From Rhynchonema sp. JSB1_4 (Eukaryota; Nematoda; Chromadorea; Monhysterida; Xyalidae), in contig JASAMV010003795.1 in assembly GCA_030248065.1 (NCBI GenBank), positions 84,707-148,706 on the forward strand: a stretch of DNA of 64,000 nt. Reading direction: 5' to 3'. Numbering within the stretch: the first letter of the stretch is position 1; every line of letters begins with the position of its first letter. Positions 34,776 to 47,734 of the stretch are shown one piece after another. The notes under the pieces are model-generated. The model ran no database searches. It was not told the origin of the DNA and saw only the letters and a program-made list of their open reading frames with translations. The position numbers and the translations under genes were made by a program.

Positions 34776-37700
34776 CTATCTAATCGGCGAGGCGCGCACC
34801 GACCGCGGATTGTTGTCGTGCACTGGTTGTGCGAGCGCACTGGTCATTAACGCCGGTGTGATTGTGTGACTGCAGTTGCGCACCACTGGCTTGTGTGTGG
34901 CTTCGTCGGACGGCTTGTGATACGACTGTAACGGAAATACAACTAGATCGGGATGAACATTTTCAGCTGCAATTTGCAAGCTGAATTTCAATATGGGTGT
35001 CTGTCTCTTATCTGGCCAATCTGAAACTTTTAGTCGTGTCATTTCAGCTGACTGAATGATGTTTGGGACGGGAAATAGTTTTGTGGACGACTGCAAAAAA
35101 ACTGAATTTGTCGATAAGCGACAGATGAAATCAAATGAAGACATTTTCGTTTAAAGTTTTAACAATCACGAAACCTCACCTGCCAGCATTGTGCGCAATA
35201 GTATCGATAGCAAGTCAAATCACGACAGAACTGCTTGCCCTCCTGCTGCACACACAAGTCACATGCTTGGGTCTAAAAAATAAAGCCAAACTTAATGACT
35301 TCCGATCAAATAATGACAAATCAAAAGTGAAGAACCAACCCAAACGAGCGGATCGATGGTGATTCGTTTCTGTTTACACTTGACTGTGGTCAGATACGCA
35401 GCCGCAGCGCGGACGGCTTTGAAATACGCGCGGAAACTCAGAAACGTGACGCGACCGGTACCTGAGAAAGTCGCGCTTTTTGTTACGGCAGTGCTGAGCA
35501 TACTTTTGAGGGGCAATACTGTACCCTGGGGGGAGATACTGCACCCTTCTAATCTCGTGGGGATTGAATTTTATGGGCTAAAATGTGTAACGAACGCACG
35601 AAGCGCGCAAGTTTTTGCACGTTTCGTCGACTTCAGTCAATTTTTAATTTACGAAAAATTGGGGATGCTCTGGCTAGGGTTCGGAGTCGGCGTCTTTGCC
35701 GACACCCGACACTGATAGCTTGAAATTTTCCGACACTACATCGGCACCTGGAAAAAAGCCGACACCGACATTAATATATTTTGTAGGCTCGTTTCCATAT
35801 AAAATCTGAGCTTTCATGGCCCATGGCTACTGTGTGAGTTTAGTGTTTTTCTAAGCTGCTAAGTACCCAACTGGAGAACCTGACTTCGGCATCAAATAAA
35901 GAATCAGTTTTTAGCACAATTTGGTGACTTTCGTCTTACGCTGATATCTCAAAATTTGCCGATGCCGCACACCCGATACAGACTTTTTTGGAGGGCCGAC
36001 AGCCGACACCGTCCGATCCCAAGTTGTAACAGCAGCGACGTTCTCCGTTTCATCACGCGTTCGCTCACAGAAGGGCAGTGTACCAGGTCAGCGCCAGTGA
36101 GAAGGCATCAAGTATCCATCAAAAAATAAAAAACAAATTCTCAAAATGAAGAAAAAAATCACGGCGTCGGCTCGACGTCACCTCTTAACGGTGGACTCTA
36201 TGAACGCCGATGAGTTGGTGACGTTACAATAAACAACAACAGAACGTCAACCTGTCGGATATTTGTCGTGATCGGTCTCAATTATGGCGCGAACAACATC
36301 ACCGAACAACATGTTCATGTCGTGGCCCAGTACGTATGCGGTCACCTGGTAAAAACCAAAATGACAGTTAAAAGAAATTTAATGCCAGTTAAAAGAAATA
36401 AGCCATGCACCTCTCCATGCAAAGATCCGATGCAGACGGTTTTGCGCTCGTCAATTCGAATGAGATTGTTTCGCACGTACAGACTGTCCTGGACGCGCCA
36501 CGGAATCACTTGCACCTGAACAAGGCCGTCAAAATTGATCATCGGATCACAAGCGCGGATCCAGGGGGCACAGGGGCCGTGCCCCCTGTGGTCAAATTGG
36601 CCCCTGAAGTAGGGCTACCATTTCAGAAAGAAGAAAGAAAAGAGACCCCTCAAATCGCAGGACTGTCCCTCTGATACACTACAAAAGTCAAAAAATCGCG
36701 CGCGTCAGGTACATTTATTTACAACGAAATTTGGTGTTCGCGCGCACAAAAAAAACCAAATTTTCGCATGGTCACATTTTGTAGAATATTTGGCTAAGCG
36801 CGGCATAAAAAATGACTCTTCAAACATGGAAGAAGCTCCAGATAAAAATAACTTTTTAGATCTGATCCGTTGGCCGGAAGCTGGATCACCCACTGTCGGA
36901 TCGGATCGCTTCATGTTCACGTGAAATTTTGCTTTCTGGATATTTCAGTAGCACTTGTTTTTTCGACAAACAATTACATGACTAAAATATGTAACTATCA
37001 TAACCCGTAAGGAAATATACGGTCGCATGATCATCAAGAGCCGTACGAACTTTGCGGGCAAGCGCTGCGACTAGGCCTATGGAAACGTTGCATGTTCGGT
37101 ATTTTGCGATACCGTTACAGAAGTAATTTCGAGAAGCATAAAAATTGTCCGGTTTATAATGAAGGGAACAACCTTTTTGTCTGAAATTAAAAAAAAACTT
37201 GAAGATTTAAATACAAAACATCAACATTCACTAAACTTATTTTGGTTTGCCCTCAAAGTTAATACGGCCCCAAGTTTCATAGCAATCGATAGTAAACATA
37301 AATAGCCCACCATTCTGGCTTCAGACACGTGGTTTGATCGTTGCGCACTGATCTTCATGAAATACACGGTATCACCCGTCCTATCATTGATGCCCGTGAA
37401 TTCGGTGGACTCCCACGCCGTCTCACAATAGGCTATCAGTTGTTGCACACAATGCCAATCGCTGTACAGCACGTACGCGTAGCCGGGACCTGCCATTGGT
37501 CAAACTTGGGGACCTAATCGGATCTGTCCCTGCCTTTTCAACTAAAGAAGCGATTTACGGATGCCATGAAGTTTGAGAGCGTAACGGATCAGCTGCCTGA
37601 GAACAACTTTAACGAAGACAGAATTTTGATGTCTTTGATTCCAGTGAGTCCCACCCCGTGACCAAGGTCCGATCATCAAGCTTGTTTTATGGAGCCTGGT

Positions 37701-40700
37701 AAAAGGTTCAGAAATCCAAAACCAGACTTTTTCGTGGTTCGTGATGCACCGACGGTCCACCACCAGGACGGCACCCGCGCACCTGTGGCACTTCCACCCG
37801 ACACTGGCCGAATTTCTCGAAATCACATTTCAGTTTGGCTGAAAATAGAATAGCTTACGATTACTCGGTTTAAAGTGACTCTACAATTGATCGTTGACCG
37901 CGTTTGTTCGCAGTCATTTTTTCAGAAAATGAAGACTAGCTATCAGAAACCCAGATTTAGGAAATAGATTTTCAAGTCGTTGCTTTGTGATGTTTCACGG
38001 AGCCCACACATTTTTACAGGAGGAGAAAAAATGAAAAAAGTTTGAGGCAGGCCTGTGCGAAACACAAGGTAAGCCAATAGAAGATATTTTCAGCGTTTTA
38101 TACTCAAACGTTTTTCTGTTAAACGAGATATAAAGCATTGTGCGAAACGCCATGTGTGATAAATAATAAACGAAACACTCCAAAAAATCAAGCCTTTTTA
38201 AAGCCCCCTTTTACTCTAGCATAATTTTAAGCATCTGTGGTGGATGAAATAAGTTGTCAATTAGAAATAAAAATCGTCTAATTATCTAGTATTTAGGATG
38301 TGCTTTTCGTTTTTCAAAACCCTACACAGCTCACACAATGTTTACCACAACATGCGCAAGGCAGCCATTCAGACCACGCACAGCGCACACACAACGACAA
38401 CACATAGCCGGCCGGGGATAATGTTTCAGCTTTGTGTGTGTGCGCTGTGGGAATGGGTGCCTTGCGCATGTTGTGGTAAACATTGTGTGAGCTGTGTAGG
38501 GTTTTGAAAAACGAAAAACACATCCTAAATACTAGATAATTAGACGATTTTTATTTCTAATTGACAACTTATTTCATTCACCACAGATGCTTAAAATTAT
38601 GCTAGAGTAAAAGGGTGCTTTAAAAAGGCTTGATTTTTTGGAGTGTTTCGTTTATTATTTATCACACATGGCGTTTCGCATAATGCTTTACATCTCGTTT
38701 AACAGAAAAACGTCTGAGTATAAAACGCTGAAAATATCTTCAATTGGATTACCTTGCGTTTCGCACAGGCCTGCCTCAAACTTTTTTTTATTTTTCTCCT
38801 CCTGTAAAAATGTGTGGGCTCCGTGAAACATCACAAAGCAACGACTTGAAAATCTATTTCCTAAATCTGGGTTTCTGATACCTAGTCTTCATTGTCTGAA
38901 AAAATGACTGCAAACAAACGCGGTCAACGATCAATTGTAGAGTCACTTTAAGCGCAGATTGGAGTTTTACCAGTCAGTGAGCACGGGCCACACTCGCAGG
39001 CAGAGCCGGATTCCAGACGACACTGTGGTGGTCCCGGTGCCAACAACTATCAGCAAATTTAAAAATTAACCCTAATGTAGTACGGACCGGGATCCATATC
39101 CCAGGGGACACCACCAACAAATACTTTGTTCGAGTACTCAATATCCGAATTGTGCATGTGCACTTTTCGCGGCGCTGGAAGACTGCCATCCCATATGTTC
39201 GGGCTCGCGCCGTATTGTTGTGGCCGATGATCGTTGTTGTCCATTGTGAACGCACGCGACGGCGGCGGTGAGCCTGGCATAAATACTTTTTTGGTCGAAC
39301 GAATTGTGCACGTGCCAGTCTTGGTGGAAAGGAAAGCAGTTCAACAAAATTAATTTAAAAAACAAAAAGTAAATAAAACGTATGCCGCAACTCACCGTCA
39401 CCACGACTGGCCGGTCGAACCAGTGTGATGTCTCGGTACGTTTGACTGCTTTGCACTGGTGTGTGCTGCAGCGGAGTGGACAGCGCCGTGTTATTGCCGC
39501 CGGACCAGCAGCCCTGCAAAATCAAACGAGCAAAATCTTGAAAATAAACCCGAGCAATGGTGTAGCTGGGGGGGGCAGGGTGGGGGGGGGTCCCCCCAAG
39601 GTACAGTAGGTAGGTTGCCGCCCCTCACTTGGTACAGTAGGTAGGTTGCCGCCACTCCCCTGGTACAGTAGGTAGGTTGCCGCCCCACCTAACTTTTCAC
39701 CCAAAACATTCATTTTTGGCTTAAAATTGCATAAAATTAGCATATTTGTCTGCAAATAGGCGAAAAATTGCGCGCTGCGCGCGAAATTAGTTTTAGGCCA
39801 CATTTTCTTCAGTATTTAGACATAAAAAATTTCGGTTTCCAGATGACCCCCCCCCAAGTGGTACGACCCCCCTAGCTCGGCTGGTACAGTAGGTAGGTTG
39901 CCGCCCCGCATTTTGGGTGGTACAGTAGGTTGCCGCCCCGCCTGGGTAGCTACACCACTGAACCCGAGCACATATCCCAACGGATAAAAGGGGTACGCAG
40001 AGCGCCGACGGTCGGATGGCAGCTTGGTAGCCTCAACACTGTTAGGACAGCTATAGTATCATAAGAAACCGTACGTAACCATTCGCGATAGCGGTCTCCG
40101 TCAGCGGCTCTTCGTTGCGGAACATTTCGACGGGAATCTATAACACCGTAGCAAAACGCAGCCATCAACCATTCTACCACCGGCGCTCTACGGCCCCGAT
40201 AAAAGCAAAATCACACAAAAACTGCTTTGTTTTTACCATCAACGCGGTGCTGCTCAGCGATGCATTTGCGCTGTTCGCAGACATGTGTGTAACATTGTTG
40301 TTCGCGGGTGTATGATGCGAAGTGTTGGTCTAAAAATTGCAAAATGCCACTATCCTGCTCCGAGTATAGAGCTCTATGTGCAAGAGAAACTCACGTTTGT
40401 GGGCGCATTTGCAGCCATGGCCATGATGCTATAGTATTTCTGTGCAGCCTCTTCCAATTGATTATTGCTTGGCGCAGGTGGTGGCCATTGATCATAGCTT
40501 ACACCCGCACCGCTGCTGCTCCAAGCGCTGTTGTTATTGGGCAGGAGGGCTGGCAAACTGTTGAATGAGTCGATTATTAGCTGGTCAGACGACATTATTG
40601 AACTCGGTAACGCCACTGAGTCCTGCAAATTTATTTCAAGTGAGGCATCTCTGATTTTTCCCAAGGCAACCGGGGAGATTGATCAGTTATCGACTTGATA

Positions 40701-43700
40701 ACAACCTGAGGGACCGTTGTGGTCAGATTAAATTTCCACTCAGGAGATTATATCCGAGGTTCAGACGAAACAACGATATTTACGACAAGCGCAAGAACTG
40801 TTTGTTCCAGGTGCGTGGTGTGGTATTTGATAGTAAATGTCCAAATACTAGTTGTGCATAGTAAAACACGTGGTAAGCGTCCGGACAAACAATCAAGTTT
40901 TGACAGTGGGCAGAGAGAAAGAAGAGCATGCATAGAACATTTCTCGAACCGAACAGGTACGGTAGTTTGTGTTGCACGCTGCTGGTGGCACGTCATGCGC
41001 ACTGACCACAGAGTTGGTGCCACTGGTTGACGAACGCGACGTTGAACACAACTCATTCGGCAGACGAAGGAACGACGATGCGCTGCTGTTCGGCAGGTAT
41101 GGTCTGCAATTACAGTATATAGGTTTTTGAGACCTTTTTTGCTGCTATGGTTTTTACACTTTTTATGGTACATACTGGCAGGCGAAAAAAACCGTTTTTT
41201 TGGGGAAAAACCGAAAAAAACGTTTTTTCCGAGACCCGAATACTTTTCCATTTATTTTTCCGTGGGTACCTTTTCGGTTTTTGATCGAAAAAATATCGGT
41301 ACTTTATTCCAATTTTGCCAAAAAATTGTTTTGTTGTTGTTTTTGTTGCCACAAAACTGATGAGTGCTTCGATTTTAGTGAAAAATTGGCTTGAGCACGA
41401 AAATTAACCGACCCAAAATGGGCCAAAAAGCGTGTAAACCAAGTGTTTTCGACTGACTTCAACACTGTTCAAGAACACTCTCGTCCCTTCGAACAAATTT
41501 TGCACTGAAACTGTTATATTTTTCGAAATTACGTTTTTAATTAAAAAAATATTTGAAAAAAACGGTTATTTTTTCACAAAAAACAAAAAAACGGTTCTTT
41601 ATGACAGTATAGTACAAGTATGCAGTGCTGTGGCTACTTTTGCGGGGCGGGTAGGGTACATAGGTGGAAAAAATCGGGGCGGGTAGGGGGGTAGTGTACC
41701 TGGGATTTTTTTTTTGGGGGGGGGGAAATGCGGTTGGGGGGGGGGAAGCTTTTTCGGGGCGGGTAGAGTACAACACAAGTTTTTTCGGGAGCCTGTTTTT
41801 ATGTACTAAAAAGTGCATATATCGCGCGCAGCGCGAGATTTTTTGCACTTTTTAGGGTTTTCGGTCGAAATTTGGGCGTTTTTGACCGAAAAATGGGCAT
41901 TTTGGGGGTAAAAATCGGGGCGGGTGGGCGCAGTGTAGTTCCTGGTCCGGAGGGGGAGATAGCGGACCCTCCGTTTTTTTCGGAGGGGGAGATAGTGTAC
42001 CCCCGAGGGGGGGAAGGGGGGGGAAGACCCAAATTCGGGAAAAAGTCACTTTTTGAGGTAGAAAATTTGACCTATTTTTACCCCTTTTTGGAAAAAATTC
42101 TTCATAAAAAGGGTATTTTGGCGACTTTTGAAAACATTGACCCAAAAATCACACATTGTAGGCCTAAAAATGCCCATTTTAGGCCTAAAAATGCCTATTT
42201 TAGGCAAAAATTGGGGGAGATAGTGTACCCGGAGGGGGAGATAGGGGGATAGTGTACCACCTGAGGGGGAGATAGCGTACCCGAGGGGGGGGACCCCCCC
42301 CTCCCCCCCAGGAACTACACTGGGGTGGGGTACCAGGGCGGGGCGGGTAGGGGGTAGGGTAGGCAGTGTAGTTCCTGGTCCGGCGCGGCGGTTAGTGTAC
42401 CTCCCTGGGGGGGAAAGGGGGGAAGACCCAAATTCAGGAAGAAGTCACTTTTTGAGGTAGAAAATTTGACCGATTTTTGCCCCTTTTTCGAAAAAATTCT
42501 CAATAAAACGGGTATTTTGGCGACTTTTGACATCATTGACCTGAAAATCACCCATTTTTGGCCTAAAAATGCCCATTTTAGGCCTAAAAATGCCTATTTT
42601 AGGCAAAAATTGAGGCGGTTAGTGTACCTGGCGCGGCGGTTAGTGTACTAGTGTACCTTGGTCGCGGCGGTTAGTGTACCTTAGGGGGGACCCCCTCCCC
42701 CCAGGAACTACACATGGGGGTAGGGCAGTGTAGTGGCAGACCCATGTGTGGGAGGTAAGTATGATGCGGGGTTGGGACCGGAAGCGTGAGAGGTATGATT
42801 TTGGTAACCCAAAAAGGCAAAAAACACCGTTTTTGTGATACAATTTTGGCCAAAAATTGAGGTAAAAATAGTGCTTTTTCAAAATTTTCGCCGAAAATCG
42901 CCTAAAAATAGGTATTATGGGTGGGTTTGCGCGCGGAGCGCGCGATTTTTGGGAAAATAAGGTCGAAAAACACCGATTTTTGCCTTAAAAAGGTATAAAA
43001 TTGCTTGTGAGAGGTATGATTTGGAGTTGTGAGAGGTAAGTACTCAACCCCCCCCCAACCCCCCTCGGGTTTTGTGGTAGGTAAGTACTGAGAGGGGGGT
43101 AACCCCCGGCCCCAACCCCCCCCCCCCGCCACTACTATGGGGTAGGGTACCAGAGCGGGGCGGGTAGGGGGGTAGCGTACCAGGACGGGGCGGGTAGGTT
43201 ACCATTGGGGGGGGCGCGGGGGACCCCCGCCACCCCCCCTAGCCACAGCACTGTGGTACGGTAAAAATCCCCCTAAAGTTTCTTTCCTTCCCTCCAAAAA
43301 ATGAGCCCCCAAACCCTGGTAACGGTACCCCGGTATCTCCCCCTTGTTTTGGCCCCCAAGGTACGGTATCTCCCCCACAGAACTGTGTAAGGTTGCACTC
43401 GCGCACTGTTTGTTCGTGTTAGTTCCAATTTCTTGGGTAAATTACGTAAAAGAAATCTATCATCATCATCACTAACTCAGCAGCGTTCAACGACGTTTCG
43501 AAGCCAGCAAAGCTGTTAGACGGGCCGACCGCAGGTTGAAAGCGGAGATTCATGGAGGAATTAGACGAACTCCGAGTGGCAGTTAAATCTGAAACAAGTG
43601 CCATTTCGTCTCCTCCATTGCAGATATCAATTCGGCAGCTTCCCCTTCATTTCGTTGTTTTAGCTTGGGGATCTTAATCGAGCCAAGTTTGATTGTCAAA

Positions 43701-44703
43701 TTATCCGGCTGGGCCCCATCAGTCGAGCCGACAAGCCCGCCGGCCAAACGTCGTCAGCCAGGCCCGAGTATGTGCACTTGAGGCTGACGATTTTTTCGAC
43801 GGGTTTTTGGAGTAAAAGCTTCAGTGACATGAAACCAATGTATTGTTATCCAAACATGAGCACTTCTCTCAAAACTTGCGGGAGAACCGTTTTTTTGAAA
43901 GTTCCGAAAAAACATAAAGAACCGGTTTTCTTGGATCGGGGACCCCAAAATGACTTTGTTTGACCTATGTTGAGCTTGGTACGGCCACTAACACGGTGTC
44001 TTGCTTGACTTGACATCACGTATCTTTGATGTTGCCGGGATGGCAGTGCCGCAATGCAATCATGTTGTTGTGTGTCTTTGAGAGACGAACAGCACCAAAG
44101 TACCCCCTAGTATCCGGTACCTTGATTTTTTCACCCAGGGGTATCCGGCATCCTGATTTTTTATCCTACCCTAAAATTTTTCCGAAAATCGTAAAAATCG
44201 GCCATTTTTACCTCCAAAATGCTCAAAATCGCTTGCTGGCGCAAGCATAACCCCCCAAATGACCATTTTTTTGCGCTTCAACGCCGATTTTGCTCAATTT
44301 TCCTCTAAAAAATTGACTTTTTTTGAACAAACCCCCTGGATATCCGAGATGTTTATTTAGGGGGCAACCCCCCTAGTATCCGAGATTTTTCATTTTGGGT
44401 ATCCGGTACCCGAAAATTTTGGATCTTGAGTATCCGGTATCCTGACTTTTTGATTTCCCAACGACACCACTGACCCCACCCAAAAAAATACAGCACCCTG
44501 AAAGGTGCCAGTGTGTTGGGATTTGGCAAGTACAATTTTGGATTAATTGCCAAAATTTTAATTGCCAAATGGCAAGTGGTTGAATTGGAAAAAACCATGC
44601 CCTGATCAAACCAACCCGGTAATATTGATGACGATGGTAGCACAGGCGCTGCCTCGTTTGATTGTGCAGAATTTGATGACAGCAATTGATCTTGACTAGC
44701 CAT
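34776..44703 (-). CDS. CPEB: CPEB-like translational regulator (two RRMs and ZZ domain)
   Basis: Sixteen exons: 44703-44616, 43588-43477, 41103-41007, 40622-40395, 40329-40237, 40137-40075, 40031-39972, 39513-39396, 39273-39088, 37838-37764, 37489-37329, 36515-36411, 36345-36252, 35461-35340, 35272-35180 and 34925-34776. Phases are consistent. The N-terminal half is Ser/Asn-rich and disordered-looking. RRM1: RNP2 VFVGGVP, RNP1 GYAYVLY, split by three exons. RRM2: IPW linker, RNP2 VCIGSLHG, GTGRVTF. ZZ domain: CDLCVQQ, FCRDLTCYRYYCAQCW, then HKPVVRN. This order is diagnostic of cytoplasmic polyadenylation element binding proteins, which bind U-rich 3' UTR sites and control translation in germ line and neurons. 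The FCRD-x-x-C ZZ pattern is closer to the CPEB1 class than to CPEB2-4. Introns hold many MITEs. Donors of exons 7 and 10 are my choice by phase. Upstream non-coding exons are not determined. Confidence 0.87.
37870..38951. mobile_element. 1.1-kb TTAA-flanked palindrome inside the CPEB RRM1 intron
   Basis: TTAAAGTGACTCTACAATTG at the left is mirrored by CAATTGTAGAGTCACTTTAA at the right, and both halves match almost base for base to a loop near 38,410. It fills the intron that separates RNP2 from the rest of RRM1. No coding capacity. Confidence 0.93.
39555..39960. mobile_element. hAT-like MITE, family A, in CPEB intron
   Basis: 406 bp with terminal inverted repeats CAATGGTGTAGCT / AGCTACACCACTG, flanked by the perfect 8-bp duplication AACCCGAG (39547-39554 and 39961-39968). 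Internal repeats GGTACAGTAGGTAGGTTGCC and a GCGCGCTGCGCGCG palindrome. Its right end lies just inside the donor side of CPEB intron 7. Confidence 0.93.
41931..42322. mobile_element. hAT-like MITE, family B, in CPEB intron 2
   Basis: Begins CAGTGTAGTTCCTGG and ends CCAGGAACTACACTG. Internal purine-rich GGGGGAGATAGTGTACC repeats and repeated AAATGCCCATTTTAGGCC units. Flanking 8-mers (GGTGGGCG and GGGTGGGG) are only similar. Non-coding. Confidence 0.82.
42728..43136. mobile_element. MITE, family D, in CPEB intron 2
   Basis: Begins CAGTGTAGTGGCAGACCCATG. The right end is a decayed match (GCCACTACTATG). A second copy lies at 52692-53118. Contains GGTTTGCGCGCGGAGCGCGC, GAGAGGTAAGTACT and long C runs. 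Confidence 0.7.
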
Positions 44704-45799
44704 GATATAGCTGGTCTTAGTTTTGGTTTTTAGCTATTTGTCGACAAATCACAGGCTGCGCTGCTCCGCACGTCACTCAACGATCAGCGATATGCCGCAC
44801 TGTCGGAAATATAACCCGGGGCTCTGTTGTGTCACTGGTCACTGGGGTCATTTGGGTGGAGGGGGTTTCAGTGCTGTGGGCGGTGGGGGTCCCACCAAAG
44901 CAGGGTAGTACTTGGGGGGTGGGGGTGGGGGGGGCAGTGGTGTCGTTGGGAAATCAAGTCAGGATCAGTGTAGTGGCTGGGGGGGATGGGGGGGGGGGGG
45001 ATTCCCCCCCTAAGGAGTAGGTACCTTGCAACCACCCCTTGGGGGGGATGGGGGGGAAGGGTAGGTACCTTGCAACCACCCCGGAGGGTACCTTGCAACC
45101 ATCAATTTATGGTTTTTATAGGCAAAAATGGGTGTTTTTCGACCTCAAAACCCAAAATTCGCGCGCTCCGCGCGCAAACCTCCATATAATAGGTATTTTA
45201 GGCAAATTTTCGGCCAAAATGCAAAAAAGTACCTATTTTTCGGCCAAATTTGCAGTATAATGCATGTAAAAAACACCCTTTTTTCGGACGTCAGGGGTAC
45301 CTTGCAACCTTCCGGAGGCTGGGTAGGGGGGTACCTTGCAACCATCTGGATCCATCCCCCCCAAGGGTACCTTGCAACCATTTGCCTGCCACTAGACTGG
45401 TCAGGATACCGGATACCCAAAATCCAAAATTTTCGGATACCGGATACCCAAAATGAAAAATCTCGGATACCAGGGGGGGTTGCTCCCTAAAATAAAAAAT
45501 CTCGGATACCCAGGAGGGTTGTTCAAAAAAAGGTCAATGTTTTAGAGGAAAATCGAGCAAAATCGGTGTTGAAAGTGCAAAAATGGTCATTTTGGGGGTT
45601 ATGCTTGCGCCAGCAAGCGATTTTGAGCATTTTGGAGGTAAAAATTGACGATTTTTACGGTTTTCGGAAAAATTTTTAGGGTAGGATACCACTGGACAAA
45701 AATTCAGGATACCGGATACCCCTGGGTGAAAAAATCAAGAGACCGGATACCGGATACTAGGGGGTAACCCCCTCCTTCCCCCCTCAACGACACCACTGG
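44107..45799. mobile_element. Family C hAT-like elements around the CPEB first exon
   Basis: One element runs from about 44,107 to 44,476 (ends CCCAACGACACCACTG). An inverted relative begins CAGTGGTGTCGTTGGGAAAT at 44,936 and ends ACGACACCACTG at 45,799. Both carry repeated GGATACCGGATACCC units and the variant palindrome GCTTGCGCCAGCAAGC. The 44,107-44,476 copy lies in CPEB intron 1. The other lies upstream of the CPEB start codon and contains a nested GGTACCTTGCAACCA-repeat element. Confidence 0.65.
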
Positions 45800-45818
45800 T
45801 GGGGGTCCCCCCAAATTC

Positions 45819-46470
45819 ATCTATCTATCGTCAACACTTTTTGATTTCATCTATCTATCGTCAACACTTTTGGGCTAATCTATCTATCGTCAACAAATTC
45901 TGGGAACAATCTACCTATCGTCAACAACAATCGACCCCAAAATTGAAATTTTTTACTCAAAACGGCTCAAAATTGGTGTTTTTCACCCCCAATAGGCAAA
46001 AAATCGCGCGATACGCGCAGATTTAGTACATCTAAGTACATTTTCATTAACATTCACACATTATTACCCACTTAGTACACTATACTATACCTTGAATTTT
46101 GGCGACCCCCCCCCCCCACCATCTATCTATCGTTAACAAGTTTGGGTCGACCCCCCCAGATTTCGGACTTGGGTTATCTATCTACCGTCAACACATTTTG
46201 GGTCCCAACACCCTGGCCAAGTACTACACTGCACCAAAGGTACAGTATCATCTATCGTCAACACTTTTTGATTTCACCTAGCTATCGTCAACACTTATGG
46301 GCTAATCTATCTATCATCACCAAATTCTGGGAACATATGGGCTAATCTATCTATCATCACCAAATTCTGGGAACATATGGGCTAATCTATCTATCATCAC
46401 CAAATTCTGGGAACAATCTATCTATCGTCAACACATTTCGGGTCCCAATCTATCTATCGTCAACACCCTG
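45819..46470. repeat. ATCTATCTATCGTCAACAC repeat array, left arm
   Basis: Interspersed and tandem copies of ATCTATCTATCGTCAACAC. Includes three tandem copies of a roughly 43-bp unit (GGGCTAATCTATCTATCATC plus ACCAAATTCTGGGAACATAT) near 46,300-46,415. Mirrored at the right edge of the window. Confidence 0.88.
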
Positions 46471-46603
46471 ATATTGCACCAGCCGGGGGCGGCGACGCCC
46501 ACTGTACCAGGATGGAGCGTCGACCTCCTGCCTCTCTGTACAGAGGGCCGTAATCCATAGCTTAAACCATTCAGATAGCGGCAGTGTTGTTCATGGTCCG
46601 GAG

Positions 46604-47019
46604 CAATGGTGTGGCTGGGGGGGGGGGGTGGGGGGGGTCCCCCCCCCCCCAAGGTACAGTAGGTAGGTTGCCGCCCCTCGCCTGGTACAGTAGGTAGGTT
46701 GCCGCCCCTCCCCTGGTACAGTAGGTAGGTTGCCGCCCCACCTAACTTTTCACCCAAAACATTCATTTTTGGCTTAAAATTGCATAAAATTAGCATATTT
46801 GTCTGAAAATAGGCGAAAAATCGCGCGCTGCGCGCGAAATTAGTGTTTTAGGCCACATTTTCTTCAGTATTTAGACATAAAAAATTTCGGTTTCCAGATG
46901 ACCCCCCCCCCAAGTGGTACGACCCCCCCCCTAGCTCGGCTGGTACAGTAGGTAGGTTGCCGCCCCGCATTTTGGGTGGTACAGTAGGTTGCCGCCCCGC
47001 CTGGGTAGCTACACCACTG
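46604..47019. mobile_element. hAT-like MITE, family A, left arm
   Basis: 416 bp with CAATGGTGT / ACACCACTG ends and the perfect 8-bp duplication GTCCGGAG (46596-46603, 47020-47027). The same insertion with the reverse-complement duplication is at 62906-63303. Confidence 0.93.
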
Positions 47020-47298
47020 GTCCGGAGGGGGAACAGGCGGTACCCCCTTTTTTCAGAGGGGGAACAGACGTGCCCACCTGGGGCTGGGGGGGAGGGGGGA
47101 GGACCCAAATTAGGAGAAAAGTCATTTTTGAGGTCGAAAATTTGGCTCATTCTTGCTCCTTTTTGGAAAAAATCTCAATAAAAAGGGTATTTTGGCGATT
47201 TTTGACGACACTGACCTAAAAATCGGGGCTGGTTAACGGGAGAAGCGGAGGTGCTCGGAAGTGGGAGGGTGTAAAGGCAGTCTACGGGATGTTGTCAC

Positions 47299-47695
47299 CA
47301 GTGTAGTTCCTGGTGGGGGCGGGGGGGGGGGGGGTCCCCCCCCTCGGGTACGCTATCTCCCCCTCAGGTGGTACACTATCCCCCTATCTCCCCCTCCGGG
47401 TACACTATCTCCCCAATTTTTGCCTAAAATAGGCATTTTTAGGCCTAAAATGGGCATTTTTGTACCAAAAATGTGTGATTTTTAGGTCAATGTTCTCAAA
47501 AGTCGCCAAAATGCCCTTTTTATGAAGAATTTTTTCCAAAAAGGGGCAAAAATAGGTCAAATTTTCTACCTCAAAAAGTGACTTTTTCCCGAATTTGGGT
47601 CTTCCCCCCCTTCCCCCCCTCGGGGGTACACTATCTCCCTCTCCGAAAAAAACGGAGGGTCCGCTATCTCCCCCTCCGGACCAGGAACTACACTG
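47299..47695. mobile_element. hAT-like MITE, family B, left arm
   Basis: CAGTGTAGTTCCTGG ... CCAGGAACTACACTG. Flanks GTTGTCAC and GTTGGGAC match at 6 of 8 positions. Mirrored at 62235-62631 with the same imperfect flanks. Confidence 0.85.
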
Positions 47696-47734
47696 GTTGG
47701 GACGAAGTAAACGACCGACACAAGAAAGCACGGC

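Noticed and set aside
34776..35095. A longer last CPEB exon starting at the TTTTTGCAG acceptor near 35,095
   Set aside because: It would insert about 57 unrelated residues between the ZZ motif CAQCWQ and the HKPVVRN end; the acceptor at 34,926 joins them as in other CPEBs.
41852..42651. Several Pro/Gly-rich frames in both strands
   Set aside because: Products of G/C runs and repeats in family B elements; none has splice or start support.
46300..46470. Possible CRISPR-like direct repeats
   Set aside because: Eukaryotic context, no unique spacers of constant length, no cas genes; simple tandem satellite.
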